Assembly (NCBI RefSeq): GCF_001687325.1
Contig: NZ_LZRD01000038.1
Coordinates: 1 to 49,394 of the forward strand
Length of the DNA: 49,394 nucleotides
Reading direction: 5' to 3'
From: Streptomyces sp. PTY087I2
Lineage (GTDB): Bacteria > Actinomycetota > Actinomycetes > Streptomycetales > Streptomycetaceae
Both the position numbers and the translations under genes were made by a program. Below are positions 1 to 8,899 of the stretch, one piece after another (within the stretch, counting starts at the first letter, position 1; each line of letters begins with the position of its first letter). Below the pieces are notes generated by a model. The model was not told where the DNA came from, searched no databases, and saw nothing but the letters and a program-made list of their open reading frames with translations.

Positions 1-1
1 C

Positions 2-2170
2 GGTCCCGGCGGCGGTGGCCGCGGTCCCGGCGGCGGCGGTCGTCCCGGCGGTGCCGGTGGCGGTCGTCCCGGTGGCGGCGGCTTCGCGGGTCGTCCCGGT
101 GGCGGCGGCGGTGGCGGCTTCGCCGGCCGTCCGGCCGGTCCCGGTGGTGGCGGCGGCGGTGCCGGTCGTCCCGGTGGTGGCGGCGGCTTCGGCGGTCGTC
201 CCGGCTTCGGTGGCCGTCCGGGTGGTCCCGGTGGCCGCGGTGGCACGCAGGGTGCGTTCGGCCGTCCCGGCGGTCCCGCGCGCCGTGGCCGTAAGTCGAA
301 GCGGCAGAGGCGCCAGGAGTACGAGGCCATGCAGGCCCCGTCGGTCGGCGGCGTCATGCTGCCCCGCGGCAACGGACAGGCCGTCCGGCTGTCGCGCGGC
401 GCCTCGCTCACCGACTTCGCGGAGAAGATCAACGCCAACCCGGCGTCGCTCGTCGCCGTGATGATGAACCTCGGCGAGATGGTCACCGCCACGCAGTCCG
501 TTTCCGACGAGACGCTCCGGCTTCTCGCCGAGGAGATGAACTACGTCCTGGAGATCGTCAGCCCCGAGGAGGAGGACCGCGAGCTGCTCGAGTCCTTCGA
601 CATCGAGTTCGGCGAGGACGAGGGCGGCGAAGAGGCCCTGGTCTCCCGTCCGCCGGTCGTGACCGTCATGGGTCACGTCGACCACGGTAAGACCCGGCTT
701 CTCGACGCGATCCGCAAGACCAACGTGGTCGCGGGCGAGGCCGGCGGCATCACCCAGCACATCGGTGCCTACCAGGTCACGACCGACGTCAACGACGAAG
801 AGCGCAAGATCACCTTCATCGACACCCCGGGTCACGAGGCGTTCACCGCCATGCGTGCCCGTGGTGCGAAGTCGACCGACATCGCGATCCTCGTGGTGGC
901 GGCCAACGACGGTGTGATGCCCCAGACGATCGAGGCGCTGAACCACGCCAAGGCGGCCGAGGTGCCGATCGTGGTCGCGGTCAACAAGATCGACGTCGAG
1001 GGCGCCGACCCGACCAAGGTGCGCGGTCAGCTCACCGAGTTCGGTCTGGTGGCCGAGGAGTACGGCGGCGACACCATGTTCGTCGACATCTCCGCCAAGC
1101 AGGGCCTCAACATCGAGGCGCTCCTGGAGGCCGTCGTCCTCACCGCCGACGCCTCGCTCGACCTGCGGGCCAACCCTGACCAGGACGCGCAGGGTATTGC
1201 GATCGAGTCCCACCTCGACCGCGGCCGCGGTGCCGTCTCGACCGTCCTGGTCCAGCGCGGAACGCTGCGCATCGGCGACACGATGGTCGTGGGCGACGCC
1301 TACGGCCGGGTCCGCGCCATGCTCGACGACAACGGTCAGAACGTGCAGGAAGCGGGTCCCTCGACCCCCGTCCTGGTGCTCGGTCTCACCAACGTCCCGG
1401 GCGCCGGCGACAACTTCCTGGTCGTCGACGAGGACCGTACGGCCCGTCAGATCGCCGAGAAGCGCGCCGCCCGCGAGCGCAACGCCAACTTCGCCCGGAA
1501 GGGCGTCCGGTTCTCCCTGGAGAACCTGGACGAGGCGCTCAAGGCCGGTCTGGTCCAGGAGCTCAACCTCATCATCAAGGGCGACGCGTCCGGTTCGGTG
1601 GAGGCTCTCGAGTCCTCGCTGCTCCAGCTCGACGTCGGTGAAGAGGTCGACATCCGGGTCCTGCACCGCGGTGTGGGTGCGGTCACCGAGTCGGACATCA
1701 ACCTGGCGACGGGTTCCGACGCCATCGTGATCGGCTTCAACGTGCGCGCCGCGGGGCGTGCCGAGCAGATGGCCGAGCGCGAAGGCGTGGACGTCCGGTA
1801 CTACTCGGTCATCTACCAGGCGATCGAAGAGATCGAGGCGGCCCTCAAGGGCATGCTCAAGCCGGAGTACGAAGAGGTCGAGCTCGGCACGGCGGAGATC
1901 CGCGAGATCTTCCGCTCGTCCAAGCTGGGCAACATCGCCGGTGTGCTGGTCCGCTCCGGCGAGGTCAAGCGCAACACCAAGGCGCGCCTGCTGCGCGATG
2001 GCAAGGTCATCGCGGAGAACCTCAACATCTCCGGTCTGCGCCGCTTCAAGGACGACGTCACCGAGATCCGCGAAGGCTTCGAGGGCGGTATCAACCTCGG
2101 AAACTTCAACGACATCAAGATCGACGACGTCATCGCGACGTACGAGATGCGCGAGAAGCCGCGAGGCTGA
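2..2170 (+). CDS. infB: Translation initiation factor IF-2 (5' end missing)
   Basis: This is the C-terminal 722 residues of IF-2, the GTPase that places initiator fMet-tRNA on the 30S subunit and promotes 50S joining; the reading frame is open through the left edge. The first ~95 visible residues are the Gly/Arg/Pro-rich linker typical of actinomycete IF-2, followed by the IF2_N region. The G domain shows GHVDHGKT (visible residues ~224-231), GGITQHIG, DTPGHE, NKID and SAK, then beta-barrel domain II, domain III and the fMet-tRNA-binding C domain. Streptomyces IF-2 is usually about 1000 residues, so roughly 300 N-terminal residues lie outside. A strong hairpin follows the stop codon. Confidence 0.98.
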   Translation, partial: GPGGGGRGPGGGGRPGGAGGGRPGGGGFAGRPGGGGGGGFAGRPAGPGGGGGGAGRPGGGGGFGGRPGFGGRPGGPGGRGGTQGAFGRPGGPARRGRKSKRQRRQEYEAMQAPSVGGVMLPRGNGQAVRLSRGASLTDFAEKINANPASLVAVMMNLGEMVTATQSVSDETLRLLAEEMNYVLEIVSPEEEDRELLESFDIEFGEDEGGEEALVSRPPVVTVMGHVDHGKTRLLDAIRKTNVVAGEAGGITQHIGAYQVTTDVNDEERKITFIDTPGHEAFTAMRARGAKSTDIAILVVAANDGVMPQTIEALNHAKAAEVPIVVAVNKIDVEGADPTKVRGQLTEFGLVAEEYGGDTMFVDISAKQGLNIEALLEAVVLTADASLDLRANPDQDAQGIAIESHLDRGRGAVSTVLVQRGTLRIGDTMVVGDAYGRVRAMLDDNGQNVQEAGPSTPVLVLGLTNVPGAGDNFLVVDEDRTARQIAEKRAARERNANFARKGVRFSLENLDEALKAGLVQELNLIIKGDASGSVEALESSLLQLDVGEEVDIRVLHRGVGAVTESDINLATGSDAIVIGFNVRAAGRAEQMAEREGVDVRYYSVIYQAIEEIEAALKGMLKPEYEEVELGTAEIREIFRSSKLGNIAGVLVRSGEVKRNTKARLLRDGKVIAENLNISGLRRFKDDVTEIREGFEGGINLGNFNDIKIDDVIATYEMREKPRG

Positions 2171-2185
2171 TCCGCAAGGATTGGG

Positions 2186-2217
2186 CCGGGTTCCGGGGGT
2201 TCGCCCCCGGGACCCGG
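2186..2217 (+). terminator. Hairpin downstream of infB
   Basis: A 14-bp stem (2186-2199 with 2204-2217, one G-U pair) closes a TTCG tetraloop. It has no T tract, as is common for Streptomyces terminators or attenuators. It lies between infB and the DUF503 gene and may reduce rather than stop read-through into rbfA-truB. Confidence 0.7.
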
Positions 2218-2349
2218 TCACCACGGTCGGAGCCGGTCGGCGGGTCGTATTTCCGTCGATCGGCTCCGGCCGTTCCGGTACGGTTTGGATGTCCCCGGCA
2301 AGCTCTGGCGGGGCACGAACCCGAACCGGCGGGACATCCGGACACACAC

Positions 2350-2643
2350 ATGTATGTGGGGACCCTGTCCTTCGATCTGCTCCTCGGCGACGTACGGTCG
2401 TTGAAGGAGAAGCGTTCCGTCGTCCGCCCGATCGTCGCCGAGCTCCAGCGCAGGTTCGCGGTGAGCGTGGCCGAGACCGGCGGGCAGAATCTCCACCGCA
2501 GGGCCGAGATCGGCCTTGCCGTGGTCTCCGGTGACACCGGACACCTCACGGACGTACTGGACCGCTGCGAGCGGCTGGTCGCGGGACGCCCCGAGGTGGA
2601 GCTGCTGTCGGTCAGACGGCGGCTGCACAGTGACGAAGACTGA
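2350..2643 (+). CDS. DUF503 (YlxP-like) protein
   Basis: A 97-residue protein beginning MYVGTLSFDLLLGDVRSLK with the family pattern SLKEKR near residue 18 and ending in a charged stretch. It matches the DUF503 family (Bacillus YlxP), which sits between infB and rbfA in many Gram-positive bacteria. That position is why a role in translation or ribosome maturation is suspected, but the function is not established. No strong Shine-Dalgarno precedes the ATG; the reading frame and the Streptomyces gene order support this start. It lies 179 nt after infB and 36 nt before rbfA. Confidence 0.9.
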   Translation: MYVGTLSFDLLLGDVRSLKEKRSVVRPIVAELQRRFAVSVAETGGQNLHRRAEIGLAVVSGDTGHLTDVLDRCERLVAGRPEVELLSVRRRLHSDED

Positions 2644-2679
2644 CAGTCGAGCGAAATCAGAAGGAAGAGTGACGGACCG

Positions 2680-3156
2680 GTGACCGACAACGCGCGGGCC
2701 CGCAAGCTGGCCGATCGCATCCAGGTCGTGGTCGCGGAGACCCTGGACCGGCGAATCAAGGATCCGCGGCTGGGATTCGTGACGATCACGGACGCCCGGG
2801 TCACCGGCGACCTGCGGGAGGCCACGGTCTTCTACACGGTCTACGGCGACGACGAGGAGCGCGCGGCCTCCGCGGCCGCCCTGGAGAGCGCCAAGGGCGT
2901 GCTCCGCTCCGAGGTGGGCCGGCAGACCGGGGTCCGGTTCACGCCGACCCTGGCCTTCGTGCCGGACGCCCTCCCGGACAACGCCCGCACCATCGAGGAC
3001 CTCCTCGACAAGGCGCGGGCCAAGGACGCGGAGGTGCGCCAGGTCTCCACCGGAGCGACGTACGCCGGTGAGGCCGACCCGTACCGCAAGCCCGAGGACG
3101 ACGAGGACGAGACCGACGGCCCCTCCGAGAAGAACGAGGGCCCGGCCTCCGCATGA
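2680..3156 (+). CDS. rbfA: 30S ribosome-binding factor A
   Basis: RbfA (158 residues) binds the 30S subunit during late 16S rRNA maturation and helps in cold adaptation. The KH-like core is visible: RKLADRIQVVVAETLDRRI, then KDPRLGFVTITDARVTGDL, and an FTPTLAFVPD segment. The last ~35 residues are an acidic, probably disordered tail typical of actinomycetes. The start is GTG, with AAGGAAG about 12 nt upstream. The stop codon overlaps the truB start by 4 nt (ATGA), so translation is probably coupled. Confidence 0.96.
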   Translation: MTDNARARKLADRIQVVVAETLDRRIKDPRLGFVTITDARVTGDLREATVFYTVYGDDEERAASAAALESAKGVLRSEVGRQTGVRFTPTLAFVPDALPDNARTIEDLLDKARAKDAEVRQVSTGATYAGEADPYRKPEDDEDETDGPSEKNEGPASA

Positions 3157-4052
3157 CCGAGCAGACCACCACGCCGGACGGCCTTGTCATCGTCGACAAG
3201 CCGTCCGGCTTCACTTCGCACGACGTCGTCGCCAAGATGCGCGGCATCGCCCGTACGCGACGCGTCGGCCACGCCGGCACGCTGGACCCCATGGCGACCG
3301 GGGTCCTGGTGCTCGGTGTCCAGCGGGCCACCAAGCTCCTGGGCCATCTCGCCCTGACCGAGAAGGAGTATCTCGGCACGATCCGGCTCGGCCAGGACAC
3401 CATCACGGATGACGCCGAGGGCGAGATCACCTCGTCCACCGACGCCTCCAAGGTGACCCGCGAGGGCATCGACGCCGGGGTGGCCGCGCTGACCGGGGCG
3501 ATCATGCAGGTTCCGTCCAAGGTCAGCGCCATCAAGGTCGACGGCAAGCGGTCCTACGCCCGGGTACGCGGCGGCGAGGAGTTCGAGATCCCGGCCCGCC
3601 CGGTGACCGTCTCCTCCTTCCGCGTCTACGACGTCCGCGAGGCCGTCGCCGAGGACGGCACCCCCGTCCTCGACCTGGTCGTCTCCGTCGTCTGCTCCTC
3701 GGGGACGTACATCCGGGCGCTGGCCCGCGACCTCGGCGCCGGGCTCGGCGTCGGCGGCCATCTGACCGCGCTGCGCCGCACCCGGGTCGGCCCGTACGGC
3801 CTGGACGCGGCCCGCACCCTGGACCAGCACCAGGAGGAGCTGACCGTGATGCCCGTCGCCGACGCGGCGAACGCGGCCTTCCCCCGCTGGGACGTCGACG
3901 AGAAGCGCGCCAAGCTGCTCCTCAACGGCGTACGGCTGGACATGCCCGCCTACCCGCCGGGGCCGGTCGCGGTCTTCGGGCCCGACGGGACGTTCCTCGT
4001 GCTCGTCGAGGAGGAGAAGGGCAAGGCCAAGAGCCTCGCCGTCTTCGCCTGA
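3153..4052 (+). CDS. truB: tRNA pseudouridine(55) synthase
   Basis: TruB (299 residues) converts U55 of tRNA to pseudouridine in the T loop. The N-terminal GLVIVDKPSGFTSHDVV and the catalytic-motif segment RRVGHAGTLDPMATGVLVLG, containing the nucleophilic Asp, are intact. The later SSGTYIRALARDLG motif and a C-terminal PUA-like region (about residue 230 on) are also present. The ATG overlaps the rbfA stop (ATGA). A T-tailed terminator follows, marking the end of the infB-rbfA-truB group. Confidence 0.97.
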   Translation: MTEQTTTPDGLVIVDKPSGFTSHDVVAKMRGIARTRRVGHAGTLDPMATGVLVLGVQRATKLLGHLALTEKEYLGTIRLGQDTITDDAEGEITSSTDASKVTREGIDAGVAALTGAIMQVPSKVSAIKVDGKRSYARVRGGEEFEIPARPVTVSSFRVYDVREAVAEDGTPVLDLVVSVVCSSGTYIRALARDLGAGLGVGGHLTALRRTRVGPYGLDAARTLDQHQEELTVMPVADAANAAFPRWDVDEKRAKLLLNGVRLDMPAYPPGPVAVFGPDGTFLVLVEEEKGKAKSLAVFA

Positions 4053-4110
4053 CCCGAGGCGTGGCCGGAAGACGCGCTGACTGCTTGTCGCCGACGCGTC
4101 GACCGCTTGT

Positions 4111-4154
4111 GTGGAGCGGGCACCACCCCCCAACCGGTGCCCGCTCCACCTTTT
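4111..4154 (+). terminator. Rho-independent terminator after truB
   Basis: A perfect 14-bp inverted repeat (4111-4124 and 4136-4149) with an 11-nt loop, followed by C then TTTT (4151-4154). It separates the translation gene group from the NTPase gene. Confidence 0.85.
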
Positions 4155-4298
4155 CCCCTCCCCGGCACCATCCCTGCTCCCCGCAGGACACGCTTATTCA
4201 CCCCATTGGACGGGCGCTCGGAGTGAACGGCGGGGGCACGGGGGGCGCTTTCCCCGTCCTCGCGCTCCGGGCGATCACCGGCGGCCTACCGTCGGACC

Positions 4299-7200
4299 AT
4301 GGGCAGTGGGGACCGGTCGAAGCTGGTAAAAATCTGCGATCAGGCCGGCCGGCCGCGAGGGACGGGATTCGTCGCGGACGAGCGCGGCACGGTCGTCACC
4401 GCCCACCAGGCCGTCATCTGCCCGGGCCCGCTCCTCCTCCACGGCACCGGCGGCCGCACCTGTTCCGTCGCCCCCGACGACATCACCGCGCTGCCCGCCC
4501 TCGGCCTCGCCCTCCTGCGTACCGGCGGGCCCGACGCCCTCGACGCCGAACCGCTGCCCATCGCCGGACGCGACCGCGCCGAGCCCGGCGGCTATGTGGA
4601 CATCGCCGCCCACGGACGGCGCGAGGCCCGCGTGCTCGGCACCACCCCCGCCACGTACACCACACCTGACGGCGTCGGCCACCCGGTCCCCGCCGCCCTG
4701 GAGCTGGCCCTCGGCACCGACGGGCGCGACGCCCTGCGCTCCGGCGGCGCGGCCGTCGGCGGACCGGTCACCGACCCGGCCACCGGCGCGGTCCTCGGCA
4801 TCCTCAGCACCACCCTCACGGCCCCGCACGAGGCGGCCGGCCTCGCCCTCCCGATCACCCGGGGCACGGACGACACCCTGGACGCCCTGCTCCGCCGCAA
4901 CGCCGCCGTCGCCCCCGCCTACGGCCCCCACCTCAACCTCGCCGGGGCCCTCCAGATCACCGCCACCTCCGTCGGCTCGGCGGACGGCCCCGAGGCCCGC
5001 ACCGCACCGGTCGAGCGCGCCGACGTCCACGCCGAGCTGGCCGCCTTCGCCGCCGGTACGGGCCTGGTCCTCGGCCTCGTCGGCGCACCCGGCACCGGCC
5101 GCACCACCGAGCTGGCCGCCCTCGCCGCCCGCCGCGCCGACGGCGGCGCGCCCGCCCCCACGCTCTGGCTGCGCGGCGCGGACCTGCTGGCCGAGGACGT
5201 CTCGATCGCGGACGCCGCGAGCCGTACGCTCACCCGCTCCGCCCGGATCGTCACCGCGGCGGGCGCTCACGGCGACATGAGTACGGCCACCCCGGAGCGC
5301 GTCGCCAGGCTCGCCGCCGACGCGGGGCACCCGCTCCTGGTGGTCCTCGACGGCCCCGAGGAGATGCCGCCGCTGCTCGCCCACCGGCTGGCCGACTGGA
5401 CGCGCTCCACCCTCGGCTGGCTCCGCGACAACGCCGTCCGGCTCGTCGTCGCCTGCCGCCCCGAGCACTGGGAGACCGCGGGCGCCCTCTGGCCCCGGGA
5501 CGCCCTGCACCGCCCGCAGCGCCCCGCCCGGCGGCTGCCCCCCGCCCTGCGGCTCGGCGACCTCACCCCCGAGCAGGCCGAGAGCGCCAAGGAGGCGTAC
5601 GGCATCCCGGCCACCGCGCTCGCCCCCGGCCACGACCGGCACCCGCTGACCCTGCGGCTCCTCGCCGAGGTCCGCGCCGCCCTGCCGCCCGGTGTGCCGG
5701 GCCGCCCCGACACCGAGGACGTCTTCGGCGCCCACCTCGACCTGCTGTGCGTGCGCGCCGCCGTCCGGATCGCGGCCGCCGCCGACGAACAGCCCCACGG
5801 CGCCGCCGTGCGCCGGCTGGCCGCCCGGGTGGCGGGCCAGGTCCACGAGGCGGCCCGCCGCTGTCTGGGCCCGGGCCAGGGCGAGCTGGACCGGGCGGCG
5901 TTCGAGGAGATCTTCCCCTGGCGCACCGGCTGGGCCTCCGCCGTGCTCACCGAGGGCATCCTCGTCCCCGCCGGGGCGGGCTACCGCTTCGCCCACGAGG
6001 AGCTCGGCGACTGGGTGCAGGGCGCCCACCTCGACCTGGACGCGGCCCTGCGCTCCCTCGTACACCGCTGGCACCGGGGGAGCGAAACCCCGGACCGCAC
6101 CCCGCACCCCCACGACTCCGGCGAACCCCGCAGCCTCCCCGTGCCCCGGCACCGCATCGGACCGGTGATCCAGGCGATGGTGCTCCTCGGCCGCCGCCAG
6201 GGCACCGCCGCCCTCGCGCACCGGATGGCCGACCTCATCGAGGCGCTGGACCGGCTCTGGACCGACGAGGGCCCGCGCGACGAGGACGCCGCCTGGTGGG
6301 CCGCCCATCTGCTGAACGGCAGCCTGCTGCGGGTGCCCGACGCCCGCCCGTATCTCGGCGTCCTGCGGGTCCTCGCCGGACGCATCACCCGCCGCTCCGC
6401 CGCCCCCGAAGGACCCGGGGACCTCGGGGCGTACGGAGAGTTCGGGCCCTGGTTCTGGCGGCGGCTCCGGCTGCCCGAGGAGGACCGGATCGACCTGCTC
6501 CGCCGCCTCGTGCCCGCCGACGGGCTGCCCCGCACCGACGGCGACGAACGCTATCTGGACGCGGTCGCCCGCCGCCTCGCCCTGGACGCCCCGGCCGTGC
6601 AGCCGCTGCTGTGCCGCTGGTTCACCGACGAACGCCCGCTGCTCGTGGGCCCCGACGCCCCGGACGTACCCCTGCGCCCGACCGTCGCCGCCGCCGCGCA
6701 GGCCCTGCTGTACGCCCGCCGCGACCTGGACCTCGACGGCCTCACCGACGCGCTGATCGCCACCCCGCACACCCGCGCCGGGGAGCTGCTGGCCGCCCTC
6801 GCGGAGGACGAGCCCACCGCGCTCTGCCGGGCCGTCGAGCGCTGGGCCCGCGACGAGGACCGCCCGGCCCGCCGTTCCGCCGCCGCCCGCTACGCCGGAC
6901 TCCTCCAGCAGCGCGTCACCGCCGAGGGCGACCGGGCCCTGCTGCGCTCCGCCGCCGAGATCCTGCTGGAGCGCCCCGAGGACACCGAGCTGCACGCCGC
7001 CGCCCACACCCTCCTCGTCCGCGACCCGAAGGCCCGCAGCCGCCATCTTCCGGGCGCCCTGCGCGCGTTCGCCGCCGGAGACCCCCGGCTGCCCGTCGAA
7101 CTGCTCGCCGAGGTCTTCCCGTCCCACCAGGAGCCGGTCCTCGCCGCCCTCCGCGCCCGTCTCGCCCGCCCCGGCGACGGCGGGGGAGCGGTGCTGCGGG

Positions 7201-7850
7201 CCCTGGCCGGCCTGGACACGCCCGCGCTCGCGCTGCACGTCGCCGGACTCGTACGGGAGTACATCGACGCCCACCCCGACGACGGCACACACGCCGCCGA
7301 GTACGTCGACCTCCGCCTGGAACACGGCCCGGCCGCCCGCGCCCTGCTGCTGCCTCTGGTCACCGGGCTGCTGCGGGACCGCCCCGCCCCGCCGCCGGTG
7401 CGCGCCGCGCTCGCCGCCGTCCTCGCCGGGCCCGGCAGCGTGGACTCCCGGCCGCTGCGGGCCGAGCTGCTGGAGGTCCTGCTGGAGTTCGAGCAGACCA
7501 CCGGCCGCGACCCGGACGTGCTGGAAGCCCTGCTCCGGGCCGCCGCCCGGGGCTCCGAGCGCCGCCCCGAGATCCGTACCCGCGCCCTCGTCCACCGCAC
7601 CGGCATGCTGCTGGTCCGCACCCCCGAAGGCGCCGCCCGCTTCGACCGGGGCCTCGTCGAGTGCGCCCGCGACGTGCCCGGCTTCGCCGCCCTCGTCACC
7701 CGCTGGCTGGCCGACGCCCCCGAGGAGTGGGCGGCGGTCGTCGGTCCGAGCGCCCGGCGCACGGTGGAGGCGTTGGAGACATCACGTCCCTCCATGCCGA
7801 TGCCGATGCAGGCGGCGGGACGTGAGCATGGCAGTCTTAGACCTGCGTAA
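4299..7850 (+). CDS. Trypsin-like (degenerate) domain fused to a STAND/NACHT-like NTPase
   Basis: A 1183-residue soluble protein. Residues ~8-190 resemble a chymotrypsin-fold protease: VVTAHQAV gives a catalytic-type His36, but the Asp position reads LGLALL (Gly69) and the GxSGGP box reads AAVGGPV (Val153 for Ser), so proteolysis is probably lost. Residues ~240-420 form a P-loop NTPase with GAPGTGRTT (262-270; Arg268 where Lys is usual) and Walker B LLVVLDG (Asp351). The rest, ~420-1183, is Ala/Leu/Arg-rich helical sequence resembling HEAT/TPR-type solenoids. This architecture is known from STAND signalling and conflict proteins; the actual function is unknown. No Shine-Dalgarno is visible; TACCGT (4287-4292) lies 6 nt before the ATG, suggesting a leaderless transcript. 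Confidence 0.88.
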   Translation: MGSGDRSKLVKICDQAGRPRGTGFVADERGTVVTAHQAVICPGPLLLHGTGGRTCSVAPDDITALPALGLALLRTGGPDALDAEPLPIAGRDRAEPGGYVDIAAHGRREARVLGTTPATYTTPDGVGHPVPAALELALGTDGRDALRSGGAAVGGPVTDPATGAVLGILSTTLTAPHEAAGLALPITRGTDDTLDALLRRNAAVAPAYGPHLNLAGALQITATSVGSADGPEARTAPVERADVHAELAAFAAGTGLVLGLVGAPGTGRTTELAALAARRADGGAPAPTLWLRGADLLAEDVSIADAASRTLTRSARIVTAAGAHGDMSTATPERVARLAADAGHPLLVVLDGPEEMPPLLAHRLADWTRSTLGWLRDNAVRLVVACRPEHWETAGALWPRDALHRPQRPARRLPPALRLGDLTPEQAESAKEAYGIPATALAPGHDRHPLTLRLLAEVRAALPPGVPGRPDTEDVFGAHLDLLCVRAAVRIAAAADEQPHGAAVRRLAARVAGQVHEAARRCLGPGQGELDRAAFEEIFPWRTGWASAVLTEGILVPAGAGYRFAHEELGDWVQGAHLDLDAALRSLVHRWHRGSETPDRTPHPHDSGEPRSLPVPRHRIGPVIQAMVLLGRRQGTAALAHRMADLIEALDRLWTDEGPRDEDAAWWAAHLLNGSLLRVPDARPYLGVLRVLAGRITRRSAAPEGPGDLGAYGEFGPWFWRRLRLPEEDRIDLLRRLVPADGLPRTDGDERYLDAVARRLALDAPAVQPLLCRWFTDERPLLVGPDAPDVPLRPTVAAAAQALLYARRDLDLDGLTDALIATPHTRAGELLAALAEDEPTALCRAVERWARDEDRPARRSAAARYAGLLQQRVTAEGDRALLRSAAEILLERPEDTELHAAAHTLLVRDPKARSRHLPGALRAFAAGDPRLPVELLAEVFPSHQEPVLAALRARLARPGDGGGAVLRALAGLDTPALALHVAGLVREYIDAHPDDGTHAAEYVDLRLEHGPAARALLLPLVTGLLRDRPAPPPVRAALAAVLAGPGSVDSRPLRAELLEVLLEFEQTTGRDPDVLEALLRAAARGSERRPEIRTRALVHRTGMLLVRTPEGAARFDRGLVECARDVPGFAALVTRWLADAPEEWAAVVGPSARRTVEALETSRPSMPMPMQAAGREHGSLRPA

Positions 7851-7893
7851 TCGACATACACACGTACACAGGTTCGGGCGAGGAGCGGTCACA

Positions 7894-8850
7894 GTGCAGC
7901 GCTGGCGTGGCTTGGAGGACATCCCCCAGGACTGGGGACGCAGCGTCGTCACCATCGGCTCCTACGACGGCGTGCACCGCGGACACCAGCTGATCATCGG
8001 CCGGGCCGTCGAACGCGCCCGTGAGCTGGGCATCCCGTCGGTCGTCGTCACCTTCGACCCGCACCCCAGCGAGGTCGTCCGCCCCGGCAGCCACCCGCCG
8101 CTGCTCGCCCCGCACCACCGCCGCGCGGAGCTGATGGCGGAGCTGGGCGTGGACGCGGTGCTGATCCTGCCGTTCACCGCCGAGTTCTCGAAGCTGTCGC
8201 CCGCCGACTTCATCGCGAAGGTCCTCGTCGACCGCCTGCACGCCAAGGCCGTCATCGAGGGCCCCAACTTCCGCTTCGGCCACAAGGCCGCGGGGAACGT
8301 CGCGCTGCTGACCGAGCTGGGCGCCACCTACGACTACACCGTCGAGGTCATCGACCTGTACGTCACCGGCGAGGCGGGCGGCGGACAGCCGTTCTCCTCC
8401 ACCCTCACCCGCCGCCTGATCGCCGAGGGCGATGTCGCGGGGGCCGCCGAGATCCTCGGCCGCCCGCACCGGGTCGAGGGCATCGTGGTGCGCGGCGCGC
8501 AGCGCGGCCGGGAGCTGGGCTTCCCGACGGCCAACGTCGAGACCCTGCCGCACACCGCGATCCCCGCCGACGGCGTGTACGCCGGCTGGCTGGAGGTGGA
8601 CGGCGAGTCGATGCCCGCCGCGATCTCCGTCGGTACGAATCCGCAGTTCGACGGCACCGAGCGGACGGTGGAGGCGTACGCCATCGACCGCGTCGACCTC
8701 GACCTCTACGGGCTGCACGTGGCCGTCGACTTCCTCGCGTACGTGCGCGGCATGCTGAAGTTCGACTCGATCGACGAGCTCCTGGTCGCCATGGCCGCTG
8801 ATGTGAAGCGCTCCAGCGAGCTGACCGCCGCGTACGACCGCACCCACTGA
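7894..8850 (+). CDS. ribF: Bifunctional riboflavin kinase/FMN adenylyltransferase
   Basis: RibF (318 residues) makes FMN from riboflavin and then FAD. The adenylyltransferase half shows SYDGVHRGHQ (HxGH nucleotide-binding motif) and EGPNFRFGHKAAGN. The flavokinase half, from about residue 185, shows GRELGFPTANV with the PTAN motif and the C-terminal FLAYVRGMLKFDS. I chose GTG 7894 because AGGAG lies 8 nt upstream and the family starts just before the VTIGSYDGVH strand; an in-frame start at 7822 would add 24 atypical residues and overlap the NTPase gene. In many actinomycetes ribF follows truB directly; here the NTPase gene lies between them. Confidence 0.96.
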   Translation: MQRWRGLEDIPQDWGRSVVTIGSYDGVHRGHQLIIGRAVERARELGIPSVVVTFDPHPSEVVRPGSHPPLLAPHHRRAELMAELGVDAVLILPFTAEFSKLSPADFIAKVLVDRLHAKAVIEGPNFRFGHKAAGNVALLTELGATYDYTVEVIDLYVTGEAGGGQPFSSTLTRRLIAEGDVAGAAEILGRPHRVEGIVVRGAQRGRELGFPTANVETLPHTAIPADGVYAGWLEVDGESMPAAISVGTNPQFDGTERTVEAYAIDRVDLDLYGLHVAVDFLAYVRGMLKFDSIDELLVAMAADVKRSSELTAAYDRTH

Positions 8851-8899
8851 CGCACGGGTCGGCCGTGCGTTCCGCCCGGGGACGACGGATGCTGGCAGG

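Noticed and set aside
2338..2628. Open frames on the minus strand opposite the DUF503 gene
   Set aside because: The plus-strand protein has the family SLKEKR motif and conserved gene neighbourhood.
4053..4298. Possible small gene between truB and the NTPase gene
   Set aside because: Frames here run through a strong terminator hairpin and lack a start with a ribosome-binding site.
4275..7595. 1106-residue open frame antisense to the pseudoprotease-NTPase gene
   Set aside because: Gly/Ala/Val/Gln-rich shadow without domains; the plus frame has P-loop, Walker B and a protease-like fold.
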